Shown: positions 17,224-25,376 of the stretch, in pieces
How positions within the stretch are numbered: position 1 is the first letter of the stretch
Layout of the letters: each line of letters starts with the position of its first letter
Assembly (NCBI GenBank): GCA_964464385.1
Contig: CAYXFZ010000026.1
Location: 1 to 27,496, forward strand
DNA length: 27,496 nt
Direction of reading: 5' to 3'
Origin: CAYXFZ01 sp964464385
Lineage (GTDB): Bacteria > Planctomycetota > UBA1135
Notes under the pieces: model-generated
Told to the model about the DNA's origin: nothing
What the model saw: only the letters and a program-made list of their open reading frames with translations
Databases searched by the model: none
Translations under genes and position numbers: made by a program

Positions 17224-18159
17224 ATGAATCGCCGCTCCTTCCTACAGGCCGGGCTCGCCGCCAGTGCGACCACGGCGACCCTTTCCGCGCAATCTTGGCT
17301 TCCCCGAGGATTGCGGGCCGTTGCCCCTTCCTTGGGTGCCGACCCCTTTCAGCTGAACTACGCCCCTCACTTTGGCATGTTTGCGCGCGTGGCGGGGAAA
17401 GATTTGGTTTCGCAATTGGAATGGGCCGCCGACCAGGGTTTCCGTGCCTGGGAGGACAACACGATGATGCGACGGTCGAAAAAGGATCAAGATCTGATTG
17501 CCAAGGCCATGGAGCGGCTTGGCATGCGCATGGGCGTATTCGTTTGCAATTTTGGCACCGCCTTTGGAAAAAGAAGTTTCGTCACTGGCAAGACAAGTTT
17601 CGTGGACAACTTCTTGGACCAATTGGAAGAAGCAGTCGAAGTTGCCAAGCGAGTCAACGCCAAATGGATGACGGTGGTCCTCGGCGATTGTCACCCCGGC
17701 ATGCGTCAGGGATACCAGGACGCCAACGCCATCGAAATGCTACGCCGAGGTGCGGAAGTGTTTGAGCCTCATGACTTGGTCATGGTCATGGAGCCGCTTA
17801 ACTTCCGCGATCATGCCGGCATGTACTTGGAACGGAGCGATCACGCCTACATGCTGTGCAAGGCGGTGCAATCTCCAGCTGTAAAAATCTTGTTCGACAT
17901 CTACCACCAGGCCGTTTCCGAAGGCAATCTCATCCCAAACATCAATGCTTGCTGGGATGAAATCGGCTACTTCCAAGTCGGTGACAACCCCGGGCGCAAG
18001 GAGCCCGGTACCGGAGAAGTGAATTACCGCAAGGTCTTCGGGCACATTCACAAAAAAGGGTTCAGGGACATTCTCGGCATGGAACACGGCAATTCCATTG
18101 GCGGAGAAGGCGGTGACAAGGCCATCGTGGCTTCCTACCGATCCGCGGACGCTTTCTGA
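17224..18159 (+). CDS. Tat-exported hydroxypyruvate isomerase-like TIM-barrel protein
   Basis: A 311-residue protein starting at ATG 17224 with a twin-arginine signal (NRRSFLQAGLAASATTATL). The barrel shows the xylose-isomerase-like pattern of the hydroxypyruvate isomerase group: MEPLNFRDHAGMYLERS (first catalytic Glu), ILFDIYHQAVSEGNL, GYFQVGDNPGRKEPGTGEVNY and a late GMEHGNS (second catalytic Glu). The family interconverts hydroxypyruvate and tartronate semialdehyde or epimerises small sugars with a divalent metal. The Tat signal is common for planctomycete members and places the folded enzyme outside the cytoplasm. It precedes the second seleno-thioredoxin by 23 nt and is probably co-transcribed with it. 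Actual substrate not known. Confidence 0.85.
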   Translation: MNRRSFLQAGLAASATTATLSAQSWLPRGLRAVAPSLGADPFQLNYAPHFGMFARVAGKDLVSQLEWAADQGFRAWEDNTMMRRSKKDQDLIAKAMERLGMRMGVFVCNFGTAFGKRSFVTGKTSFVDNFLDQLEEAVEVAKRVNAKWMTVVLGDCHPGMRQGYQDANAIEMLRRGAEVFEPHDLVMVMEPLNFRDHAGMYLERSDHAYMLCKAVQSPAVKILFDIYHQAVSEGNLIPNINACWDEIGYFQVGDNPGRKEPGTGEVNYRKVFGHIHKKGFRDILGMEHGNSIGGEGGDKAIVASYRSADAF

Positions 18160-18182
18160 ACAATCGTGCTAGGCTGAGCGAA

Positions 18183-19280
18183 ATGCGCTGTCTCGTTTTA
18201 GCCCTCATTGCTTGCACCTTGTCGTCACCCCTGTTCGCGCAAAGGGTGCAGAAAGGAACCACGGCCGATCCGGATTCCGCCTATGGAAAACTCTGGCATG
18301 AGTACAACGAGGAATACATTGATTGGCGGAAATCTCTCATCAAAAACAAAGAAGCGGGTAAGATCAGAAAACTTCCGATCTCACCAAAGAACACTTGGTA
18401 TCCCGCATTTCTGAGGCTTGCACGCACTCCTTCCGCAACCCAAGAGGATCAGGCTCGAGCCGGTCTTTGGGCCATGGATTCTCTGGGTTTGCAACGCCTT
18501 CCCTCAGAGCAAGAAAAGGCCGTCATCGAGGAATTGGTTGGCCTCCTGATCCCGGAGTTTGCCAGTGCAGAGTGGATTGGTCGCCTCCCTTACCTGCTGA
18601 AATGGTCTGCACGCTCCATTGGAGATGCCCGCGCGGAACAGCTCTTGGTTTCGTTTCAGAAAGCTTCGAAGCGAGAAGACGCTTTGGGCTGGTCTCTGTA
18701 CCACCAGGCCGATTTGATCGCGGAAAAGGCCGAAAAACGTGCCATCGTTTTGCTGCAAAAACTCCTGCAAAAATATCCATCTTCCGGGGCCATTCGAAGT
18801 GGCAAAGCCAAGTTGATGCAACTGACTCAGCTCAAGCCGGGAATGATGGCCCCCGAATTTTCCGGCAAAGATGTGGACGGAAATCCGATTTCGCTCTCCG
18901 ACTTTCGCGGCAAAGTCACCTACCTCGTTTTCTGGGGATTTTGGTGAGGTCCCTGCGTGAGGGAGATCCCTCACGAAAAAGCGCTGGTCGAGCGCTATGG
19001 AAACAAGGGGTTTGCCATCCTGGGGATCAATACCGACAAGGATCCGGAAGTTTTTCGGGAGGGTTGCCTAGAGCATGAAGTGACCTGGACCAACCTGTTC
19101 AACGGATCCACCCGAGGTGGCGTGCCGGATGCTTGGGGAATCTTCAGCTATCCCACCACATTCCTGCTGGATGCGGAAGGTGTTATTCGATACCGCGGTT
19201 TACGCGGCAAGAATGTCGACCCCAAGGTAGAAGAGTTGTTGGCTGAAATGCCCGCCCAGCAAGCCCGCACGGGCAATTAG
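18183..19280 (+). CDS. Predicted selenoprotein: exported TlpA-like thioredoxin with WUGPC motif
   Basis: Read through TGA at 18945-18947 this is one 365-residue protein. It has a signal peptide (MRCLVLALIACTLSSPLFAQ), a helical region of about 190 residues, then a TlpA/AhpC-TSA-type thioredoxin domain from about residue 217: LKPGMMAPEFSGKDVDG, LSDFRGKVTYLVFWGFW, Sec255, Gly, Pro, Cys258, then VREIPHEKALVERYG, FAILGINTDKD, cis-Pro324 in SYPTTFLLD and GVIRYRGLRG. TGA occupies the first Cys of CGPC, and downstream homology continues in the same frame without a break. A perfect hairpin at 18956-18975 fits a bacterial SECIS. A standard caller would give a 254-residue protein with no active site plus an orphan tail. 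It is probably a periplasmic thiol reductase with raised nucleophilicity; its partner may be the seleno-peroxiredoxin. Confidence 0.88.
18956..18975 (+). promoter_or_regulatory. Candidate bacterial SECIS element
   Basis: CGTGAGGG (18956-18963) pairs perfectly with CCCTCACG (18968-18975) around the loop AGAT, an 8-bp stem with a 4-nt loop and G in loop position 2. The stem starts 8 nt after the TGA and the loop 16 nt after it, within the known range for bacterial selenocysteine insertion elements. Confidence 0.82.
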
Positions 19281-19303
19281 AGCGAAACGGGCAACAACCT
19301 CTC

Positions 19304-19828
19304 CTACTCGGTCGCAGGCAGGGCCTTTCGAATGCAGTCGGCCAAGGACTCGGACTCCATTCCTGCTGCACGGCCTATTTTTACGGCCTCCTCGGCGCTG
19401 AGGCCATCCCGAAGACCAACATAAAGACCCCACAACCCGCCGACCCGATTGCCACTGCCACAGTGGATCAGGGCATTGCCATCGCCATGGGCTTCCAAGG
19501 CCTCGGCCAATCGTTGGGCATGAATCGGGCTCAGGTTCTTGCCGCTCATGGGAATGGCCACGTAGGCCATGCCGACGGCTTCAGCCATTTCCTGTTCGTT
19601 ACCGGGAAAGGGTTCCCCAGGAAGGCGGAGATTGACAACCAAGCTGTAGCCGGATTCGGCCATGCCAGGAAAGTCGGTCACGTCCACTTGTCCTGCACCC
19701 ACAACACCTGGAGCAATAACGCGGAAATTGAACACGTTGATTGGGGCTGGGTCGTGGGACGAGGATTGAGGTCCTGAGCAGGAGGAGATGGACAAGAGGA
19801 ACGCAGGAAGGAGGAGGCGGGTCACCAT
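19304..19828 (-). CDS. Lipoprotein, DSP/PTP-like phosphatase (BLH/DUF442 type)
   Basis: A 174-residue protein starting at ATG 19828. Its signal ends in the lipobox ISSC (SISSCSG), so it is probably anchored in a membrane. The body resembles DUF442/beta-lactamase-hydrolase-type phosphatases: GMAESGYSLVVNLRLPGE, then the phosphatase loop IHCGSGNRVGGLWGLY. In that loop the nucleophilic Cys is followed four residues later by the Arg that binds phosphate (C-x4-R, as in this subfamily). A general acid is not obvious. The start overlaps the end of the preceding lipoprotein gene by seven bases, which implies coupled expression. The substrate could be a phosphoprotein or a small phosphoester; unknown. 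Confidence 0.78.
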   Translation of the reverse strand: MVTRLLLPAFLLSISSCSGPQSSSHDPAPINVFNFRVIAPGVVGAGQVDVTDFPGMAESGYSLVVNLRLPGEPFPGNEQEMAEAVGMAYVAIPMSGKNLSPIHAQRLAEALEAHGDGNALIHCGSGNRVGGLWGLYVGLRDGLSAEEAVKIGRAAGMESESLADCIRKALPATE

Positions 19829-20184
19829 CTGTGGCGCTTGGCCGGTTTGCGATGCAGAACCCGCAAATCATAGCCGGCCGCCACCAAAATACGGGCTCGG
19901 CCGCCCTCCAGAGCTAAGGCCTCGGCTTTGACCCCGGTGCTTTCGAAAATGGCCATGGCCAAACCAGAGGCAATCTGCTGATTGCTCATTCCGGGCTCGG
20001 CCACGAAGGATGCGTCTGCTGGAACAGGGCGGGCATCCGCCCCAACCTCAAGGAAAAGTGTCGTGGATTTTTCCAAGGCAGGCAAATCCACAATGACGGC
20101 ACGACGTCCATCAGATTGAAGTACCCCTCCACCCGCCGCACAAGCTCCAATCAGAAGCAGAACGAGGAGACTTGAGAATCGCAA
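19822..20184 (-). CDS. Small lipoprotein of unknown function
   Basis: About 120 residues from TTG 20184, or 130 from GTG 20214; the shorter form starts 5 nt after the upstream stop and gives a compact lipoprotein signal MRFSSLLVLLLIGAC with the cleavage Cys. The mature part has a strand-rich first half (RAVIVDLPALEKSTTLFLEVG), a helix with MSNQQIASGLAMAIF and a basic end (HRKPAKRHRW). I do not recognise the family. It lies between the M36-type protease and the phosphatase with overlaps or minimal spacing on both sides, so all three probably form one transcript. Confidence 0.65.
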   Translation of the reverse strand: MRFSSLLVLLLIGACAAGGGVLQSDGRRAVIVDLPALEKSTTLFLEVGADARPVPADASFVAEPGMSNQQIASGLAMAIFESTGVKAEALALEGGRARILVAAGYDLRVLHRKPAKRHRW

Positions 20185-20188
20185 AAGA

Positions 20189-22018
20189 TTAATACAGAAC
20201 CCCCCGAACCGCACAGGGATTGGAAACGCGAATCAAGCCAACAGCGGCGTCCAAGGTGGCGGCCTGAAAGTAAATAGGAACTGCAACATCGAATGGGGGC
20301 GGAATGACTCCGCCGAAGTTGGCTTGGCCAGAACCATCCAAAGTGCCAATCATGCCAGGTGCAGTGTTTGAGTATTTCAACAACTCCAAGCCAACCCAGA
20401 TGTCCACGTTGTAAGGGGCGCCCAATGATTTTCGACCACTCTTCAGGGATACCAAGGTATGGTATGCCTTGCCCGCGTCGGAAGGAGAGTTCAAATTAAT
20501 TTGAATTGCTGTTCCAGCCACCGGAGAAGAGTTGCTTGGGGATAGCCAGAACTCGGTGGATCCAACGGAGTCCATGCCGCGTTTCTTGATTGCCCAATCC
20601 ACAAATGGTGCCCAGTCGCCGTTGTAGAGGTTTTGTTCGGCGGTCCGGAGCCAGCCAGCAGCATTGACCATGCCGGAGTTACGGGATTGCAGACTCATGG
20701 CTTCGACCATGATGTTGTCGGCGATTGCGCGACCGCATCCCATGCGTAAATCCCAAAGCATGGCGGCCCAGATTTGGCCGTCGTGATGGACTTGGCCATT
20801 CAAATTATTGGGATACATGAGGCCAAGATCGGTGCGGCGCAGAAAGTGCCAAGGACCACTCGTGTAGGAAACAGCGTCCCATTCGCCCACCTGGGGGGAG
20901 TCATAAAAGGTTGCGGCAAGATAGTCCCCGTAGCCTTCCGACATGGAAGAGTTTTGGCCATTGCCAATTCCACCTTGGACATCATCGTGCAGTGCATGAC
21001 CATATTCGTGCAGGATGATGTCTGCATCTTCAGCATCATCCACGCCGCCGTAGCCATAGGTGATGATGCCTGTGCCTAGGTCATACCAGGAATTATCGGA
21101 ACTAGTGCCGTTGACATCGCAGGGTTGCGGTCGGGCATTAGCATTCGGATGGCCAATCGCTTGCAGGTAGCGCTGGAATGAATCGACGGAAAAATAAGTA
21201 ACCACCTCTTCAAAGGCATCCTTGTCTCGCAAATAGTTAAAAATCAAGGATGTTTCCTTCGTGCGATTCCGGGTGGGCTGGGTGGTACACCATGGGCCAG
21301 TGAGATAGCCCGTTCCGTCCAGGTCGCGCAAAGTCACCGGAAAATACTCCGAAGAAGGGACGGAGTTCGCCGAGTCGTTTTGATCCTTGAGGCCGTGGTT
21401 GCCAGAAGTTTGCACCGGATTAGGAACGAAAGCTTGGCCCGTGCCATCCACGGCACCACCGAATCGGCGGAGATCGCTTACGGAAACGATTGTGCCATCC
21501 ACGGCATTCACCAGCACTTCCTCTTGCCAATTGCCATCCGAGCGAATGCCAACACGAACTGCGTGGACAAGGACTCCCTGCGCCCAAACCAGCCGCCTGC
21601 TTGCAACGGAGAGTTCTGTACTTGGACGAGACAGGGCAGTCATGGCCAGAGAAGAGGCATTTCCCGCACTCAGGATTTCAACAGGAAGAAAACCTGGGGC
21701 AGAGGTCGATCCACCTTCCACAACGGCGTCACCGCGAAAGAACAAAACAACCTTGGTGATTTCTTCATGAACGGGAAAGCCCAAAACGACTCGTTCGAAA
21801 AGAAAGCGGTCGGCAGTTCGGGAAGAACCCATGTCGCGAGCCAAGACGGGCACACCCTCGAGACCTCGGGCCGCCAGGTGGGTTTCCGCCAAGGCCTGAG
21901 CCCGATCCAATCGCCCTGACGGCAAGAGAGCAACTTCCGAGGCAGAATGGGCGGTTTGAACCGCTTGAGGAGAAGGAGCCAACGCAAGACAAAGGAGAAG
22001 AAGGGAGGGAGTTGCCAT
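20189..22018 (-). CDS. Exported M36/M4-like zinc metalloprotease
   Basis: A 609-residue protein from ATG 22018 with a signal peptide (TPSLLLLCLALAPSPQ); the frame extends to 22129 but the added text is not signal-like. Residues about 30-200 look like an FTP/PepSY-type propeptide (GLEGVPVLARDMG, VNAVDGTIVSVSDLRR). The catalytic domain has LHEYGHALHDD with His337, Glu338 and His341, and MSEGYGDYLA with Glu361 as third zinc ligand, the fungalysin/thermolysin-clan layout. VHHDGQIWAAMLWDLR, a later conserved helix, is present. The last 100 residues form a separate beta-rich tail ending VPIYFQAATLDAAVGLIRVSNPCAV, similar in outline to tails of the HAF and arylsulfotransferase-like proteins. Divergent from the arylsulfotransferase array by 57 bp. 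Confidence 0.85.
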   Translation of the reverse strand: MATPSLLLLCLALAPSPQAVQTAHSASEVALLPSGRLDRAQALAETHLAARGLEGVPVLARDMGSSRTADRFLFERVVLGFPVHEEITKVVLFFRGDAVVEGGSTSAPGFLPVEILSAGNASSLAMTALSRPSTELSVASRRLVWAQGVLVHAVRVGIRSDGNWQEEVLVNAVDGTIVSVSDLRRFGGAVDGTGQAFVPNPVQTSGNHGLKDQNDSANSVPSSEYFPVTLRDLDGTGYLTGPWCTTQPTRNRTKETSLIFNYLRDKDAFEEVVTYFSVDSFQRYLQAIGHPNANARPQPCDVNGTSSDNSWYDLGTGIITYGYGGVDDAEDADIILHEYGHALHDDVQGGIGNGQNSSMSEGYGDYLAATFYDSPQVGEWDAVSYTSGPWHFLRRTDLGLMYPNNLNGQVHHDGQIWAAMLWDLRMGCGRAIADNIMVEAMSLQSRNSGMVNAAGWLRTAEQNLYNGDWAPFVDWAIKKRGMDSVGSTEFWLSPSNSSPVAGTAIQINLNSPSDAGKAYHTLVSLKSGRKSLGAPYNVDIWVGLELLKYSNTAPGMIGTLDGSGQANFGGVIPPPFDVAVPIYFQAATLDAAVGLIRVSNPCAVRGVLY

Positions 22019-22075
22019 GCCCCCACCATACTCGACCCTAAGAAACCGATTTCCTTCTTCCAAGTAAGGCACAGC
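22019..22075. promoter_or_regulatory. Divergent promoter region between the metalloprotease and the arylsulfotransferase array
   Basis: These 57 bp separate two opposing starts. On the plus strand an AAGG at 22066-22069 stands six bases before GTG 22076, the only credible ribosome binding site seen at the head of the tandem array. Confidence 0.45.
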
Positions 22076-22228
22076 GTGCTCCTTCTCCTCCTCGCGACCT
22101 TTGCAACTAGCGCAAATTGCGCGGCACAATCTGGTTTTTCGGGTATTCTGGCTAGTAGCGGATCTGCTTTTCTATTGAAACCAACCAACTTTGCCTCCAA
22201 TCCGATTCCCGTCCTCCTCGCTCCCTGA
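22076..22228 (+). pseudogene. Collapsed first arylsulfotransferase-like copy (signal peptide joined to C-terminal tail)
   Basis: A 50-codon reading frame from GTG 22076 to TGA 22226-22228. Residues 1 to about 22 look like a signal peptide (LLLLLATFATSANCAAQ); the last 20 (FLLKPTNFASNPIPVLLAP) align with the last 20 of the two following genes. Nearly all of the propeller, about 470 codons, is absent, so this looks like an internally deleted or recombined first copy. It stays in frame and has a possible Shine-Dalgarno (AAGG, 6-nt spacing), while the next two copies have none. It may therefore be kept as a translated leader that feeds ribosomes to them. Alternatively it is merely decay. Confidence 0.6.
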
Positions 22229-22234
22229 CTTGCT

Positions 22235-23794
22235 GTGCTTCTCCTTCCCCTCTCTGCTCTCCTCTTCGCTCAAAGTGCACCTCAGCCGGGTTTTACCCTC
22301 TATGGCCCGCAAGGAAATTTCGATACTCACTTAATCGATTCCACTGGCCAATTCGTCCACACTTGGACGGGCACAAATTTCCCCGGAGACTGTGTTTACT
22401 TGCGGCCCAATGGGAACTTGTTACGCACATACAAGGTTGCAGGCTTCCCCGGCAGCGGTTTGGGTGGCAGTGGTGGCGGTCTTCGCGAATATTCCTGGGA
22501 CGGCAAGGTCTTGCAGAACTTCCAAATGGCCACAACCACAAGGCAAGCCCACCACGACATTGCCATCTTGCCCAATGGCAATGTCCTCATGCTCGTGTTC
22601 GACAACGTTGGCCGAACGGCAGCCATTGCTGCAGGACGGAATCCAGCGAATATTCGAGGTCCGGATTTTTGGTCGGAGACCGTGATCGAAGTGGACTTGA
22701 CGACCAACACTGTGGTTTGGGAATGGAAATTTTGGGATCACCTCGTCCAGGACTTTGACTCGACGAAGGCGAACTACGATGTCGTTTCAGATCACCCAGA
22801 GCTCCTCAATTTGAATTTTCCTCCAGGCACCGCCCGCAAAGGAGACTGGTTGCACTGCAACGGCATTGATTACAACGCCAACTTTGACCAAATCGTCATC
22901 AGTAGCCGAACCTTTAGCGAGGTTTGGGTTATTGATCACGCCAACTCGGGTCGCGACATTCTTTATCGCTGGGGGAATCCGCAAGCCTATGGCCGAGGAA
23001 CCGCCAGCGACCAACAACTGTTTGGTCAACATGACCCGACCTGGATTCCAGATGGCCGACCTGGTGCGAGCAACATGCTCATCTTCAACAACGGAGTGAA
23101 TCGCCCTGCAGGTCGTTACTCCTCTGTCGAAGAAATCGTAACCCCTGTAGATGCGCAAGGAAACTACTCCCTGGCCGCTGGCGCGGCCTTCGGCCCATCT
23201 TCCCCTGTTTGGACATGGACCGACTTCCCTCCCACGAATTCTTATTCCGCTGGCATTTCCGGATGCGAGCGCATGGACAATGGCAACACCTTGATCACCA
23301 TAGGTATGGATGGGCACCTGATCGAAACCGATCCTGCAGGCAATCAAGTCTGGTCGTGGGACACGCCTCAAGATGAAAAGATATTCAAGGCCCGCCGCTA
23401 CGAACGTTTCCTTTGGCCCGGCGACGCCGTTATTTCCACCGCGACGGGAGGAAGCGTCACCTTCAGCCTTGTGGGGGGCAGTGCTCAGGCCAACCGAAAA
23501 TATTGGATTGCGGGCACTCTAAGCGGTACTTCGCCAGGGACTCCTCTGGGAAATGGCTTGACAGCTCCTCTCAATTGGGATTCCTTTTCTGATTGGACCA
23601 AACGCAAAGTCAATGGCCCGGCTCTGAGCAATTTTTCTGGATCTCTGGATTCCGGTGGCTTTGGCACAGCCGTGTTGGATTCGCTCGGGCCCATTTCCTC
23701 TTCTTACGCCGGCCTCACCGCTCACTTCGCTTTCGTTCTTCTGAAGCCGCTGGATTTCGTGTCCAATGCCGTTGCAGTCCAGCTTACCCCCTAA
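22235..23794 (+). CDS. Arylsulfotransferase-like beta-propeller protein, copy B
   Basis: A 519-residue exported protein starting at GTG 22235, six bases after the stop of the short leader copy, with signal LLLPLSALLFAQS. The body is a six-bladed propeller of the arylsulfotransferase (ASST) type: repeated H-T-W, D-x-x-G-x-x-V-x-x-W and NGNxL elements. Conserved histidines appear in AHHDIAILPNGN (His106/107), WLHCNGID (His207) and GQHDPTW (His266), with an Arg in ISSRTFSEVW, in the order seen in ASST active sites. The last 115 residues are the shared beta-rich tail ending SNAVAVQLTP. The family moves sulfate between phenolic esters, but some members are only structural. It belongs to a tandem pair with copy C, about two-thirds identical by eye. 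Confidence 0.82.
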   Translation: MLLLPLSALLFAQSAPQPGFTLYGPQGNFDTHLIDSTGQFVHTWTGTNFPGDCVYLRPNGNLLRTYKVAGFPGSGLGGSGGGLREYSWDGKVLQNFQMATTTRQAHHDIAILPNGNVLMLVFDNVGRTAAIAAGRNPANIRGPDFWSETVIEVDLTTNTVVWEWKFWDHLVQDFDSTKANYDVVSDHPELLNLNFPPGTARKGDWLHCNGIDYNANFDQIVISSRTFSEVWVIDHANSGRDILYRWGNPQAYGRGTASDQQLFGQHDPTWIPDGRPGASNMLIFNNGVNRPAGRYSSVEEIVTPVDAQGNYSLAAGAAFGPSSPVWTWTDFPPTNSYSAGISGCERMDNGNTLITIGMDGHLIETDPAGNQVWSWDTPQDEKIFKARRYERFLWPGDAVISTATGGSVTFSLVGGSAQANRKYWIAGTLSGTSPGTPLGNGLTAPLNWDSFSDWTKRKVNGPALSNFSGSLDSGGFGTAVLDSLGPISSSYAGLTAHFAFVLLKPLDFVSNAVAVQLTP

Positions 23795-23800
23795 CTTTCC

Positions 23801-25360
23801 CTGCTTTTCCTCCCACTTTCAGCGCTGCTTCTTTTTCAGAACACCACTCAAGAAGGGGTCATTTTATGTGGACCCCGAGAAAGCTATGACACCCACTTGA
23901 TTGATGTTACAGGACAAATTATCCATACCTGGAAGGGAAGCAATCACCCCGGTGAAAGCGTTTACCTGAGGCCCAACGGAAATTTATTGCGCACGTATCG
24001 CATCCCTGGTTTGCCTGGGAGCAACATCAACGGAATCGGGGGCGGGCTTCGCGAATACCGGTGGGACGGAACCGTGATTTGGGATTTTCAATTGGCCACG
24101 GCTTCCCAACAATCTCACCACGACATCACCATTCTCCCCAACGGTAACATCGTCATGCTCACTTTTGACAATGTAGGCCAAGCAGCCGCCATCGCTGCTG
24201 GGCGCGATCCCGCCAGCGTGAGTGGTTCTTCTTTTTTGTCGGAAACGATCGTTGAAGTGGATCCTGCTACCAACAATATCGTGTGGCAGTGGAAACTCTG
24301 GGATCACCTCATTCAAGATTTCGATCCTAACCAAGCCAACTTCGGCGTAATTTCCGACCACCCGGAACTGGTCAACTTGAATTACCCTTTGGAAAACCCG
24401 GCCTGGGGTGATTGGTTGCACTGTAATGGCGTGGATTACAACGAAGAATTCGACCAGCTCGTGATCAGCAGTCGGGCGTTCAGCGAAGTTTGGATTATTG
24501 ATCACTCGAATCCGGACAGCGACTTAATTTATCGTTGGGGAAATCCGGAAGCTTATGGGAGGGGAACAAAAAGTGACCAGCAACTCTTCAAACAACACGA
24601 TCCAACTTGGATTCCGAAGGACCGACCTGGTGGTGGGAATATGCTCATCTTCAACAATGGAAACTCCAGGCCAGGAGGGCCCTACTCCACGGTCGATGAA
24701 ATCGTGTTGCCCGTTGACAGTCAGGGAAATTACACTCTTGCCGCAGGATCAACCTATGGACCTTCTGCTCCAGTTTGGACCTGGATGGACAACCCGCCGA
24801 GCAATAGTTACAGCAAAGCAATATCAGGCTGTGAGCGTCAACCCAATGGGAATACCTTGATCACCTTTGGAGTTTCTGGTCACCTCATTGAGTGCGACTC
24901 TAACGGTAACCAGGTATGGGATTGGCAATCCCCCAATGGCGAGATGATTTTCAAAGTACGACGTTATCAAAAGTGGCTCTGGCCCGGCGATGCCACACTA
25001 TCTGTTGCAACGGGCGGCAGCGTGACTCTGGATCTCGCTGTCGGGAATGACAAAGCCAACCGACCTTACCGAATTGCGGGCACTCTGAGCGGCACCTCCC
25101 CTGGCACAAATTTGGGAAATGGGCTGACGGCACCACTCAACTGGGATTCCTTTTCGGACTGGACCATCCGCAACGCCAACAGCCCTTTTCTAAACAACTT
25201 TTCCGGCACCTTGGACGGAAACGGTTTTGGCACCGCTGTCCTTGACACCCTGGGCCCAGTTTCCTCCTCCTACTCCGGCCTCACGGCTCATTTCGCTTTC
25301 GTCCTGTTGAATCCGCTAGATTTCGTTTCCAACGCCATACCCGTTCTTCTGCTCCCATGA
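23801..25360 (+). CDS. Arylsulfotransferase-like beta-propeller protein, copy C (non-canonical start)
   Basis: Aligned codon by codon with copy B it has the same 519-residue length, and its homology begins right after the copy B stop. The position matching copy B's GTG is CTG 23801. No in-frame ATG, GTG or TTG exists until TTG 23897, which would remove the signal peptide (LLFLPLSALLLFQ) and the first blade. So CTG initiation, reinitiation after the TAA at 23792-23794, or loss of a start must be considered. The histidine set is kept (SHHDITILPNGN, WLHCNGVD, KQHDPTW). The tail ends SNAIPVLLLP, closer to the leader copy than to copy B. The next gene starts 16 nt after the stop, so all copies and the oxidoreductase probably share a transcript. 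Confidence 0.8.
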   Translation: MLFLPLSALLLFQNTTQEGVILCGPRESYDTHLIDVTGQIIHTWKGSNHPGESVYLRPNGNLLRTYRIPGLPGSNINGIGGGLREYRWDGTVIWDFQLATASQQSHHDITILPNGNIVMLTFDNVGQAAAIAAGRDPASVSGSSFLSETIVEVDPATNNIVWQWKLWDHLIQDFDPNQANFGVISDHPELVNLNYPLENPAWGDWLHCNGVDYNEEFDQLVISSRAFSEVWIIDHSNPDSDLIYRWGNPEAYGRGTKSDQQLFKQHDPTWIPKDRPGGGNMLIFNNGNSRPGGPYSTVDEIVLPVDSQGNYTLAAGSTYGPSAPVWTWMDNPPSNSYSKAISGCERQPNGNTLITFGVSGHLIECDSNGNQVWDWQSPNGEMIFKVRRYQKWLWPGDATLSVATGGSVTLDLAVGNDKANRPYRIAGTLSGTSPGTNLGNGLTAPLNWDSFSDWTIRNANSPFLNNFSGTLDGNGFGTAVLDTLGPVSSSYSGLTAHFAFVLLNPLDFVSNAIPVLLLP

Positions 25361-25376
25361 GCACACGGGGGTTTGT

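Larger units (their letters stand above)
22229..25360 (+). repeat. Two exact-length tandem gene units of 1566 bp
   Basis: Unit 22229-23794 and unit 23795-25360 are each 1566 bp (522 codons: 6-nt spacer, 519 sense codons, stop). They align end to end with no gap visible at the beginnings and ends that I compared. Their sequences differ throughout, so the duplication is old. The preceding 22076-22228 is the truncated relic of a further unit. Confidence 0.85.

Noticed and set aside
15307..19280. The three split redox genes as pseudogenes or sequencing errors
   Set aside because: All three breaks fall on the one catalytic Cys, always as TGA, with no frame shift and intact flanking folds; two are followed by SECIS-like hairpins. 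Chance damage would not choose these sites.
22226..22228. TGA between the short leader copy and copy B as another Sec codon
   Set aside because: It is the normal end of the family's tail (copy B has TAA and copy C TGA in the same place), with no redox motif and no hairpin after it.
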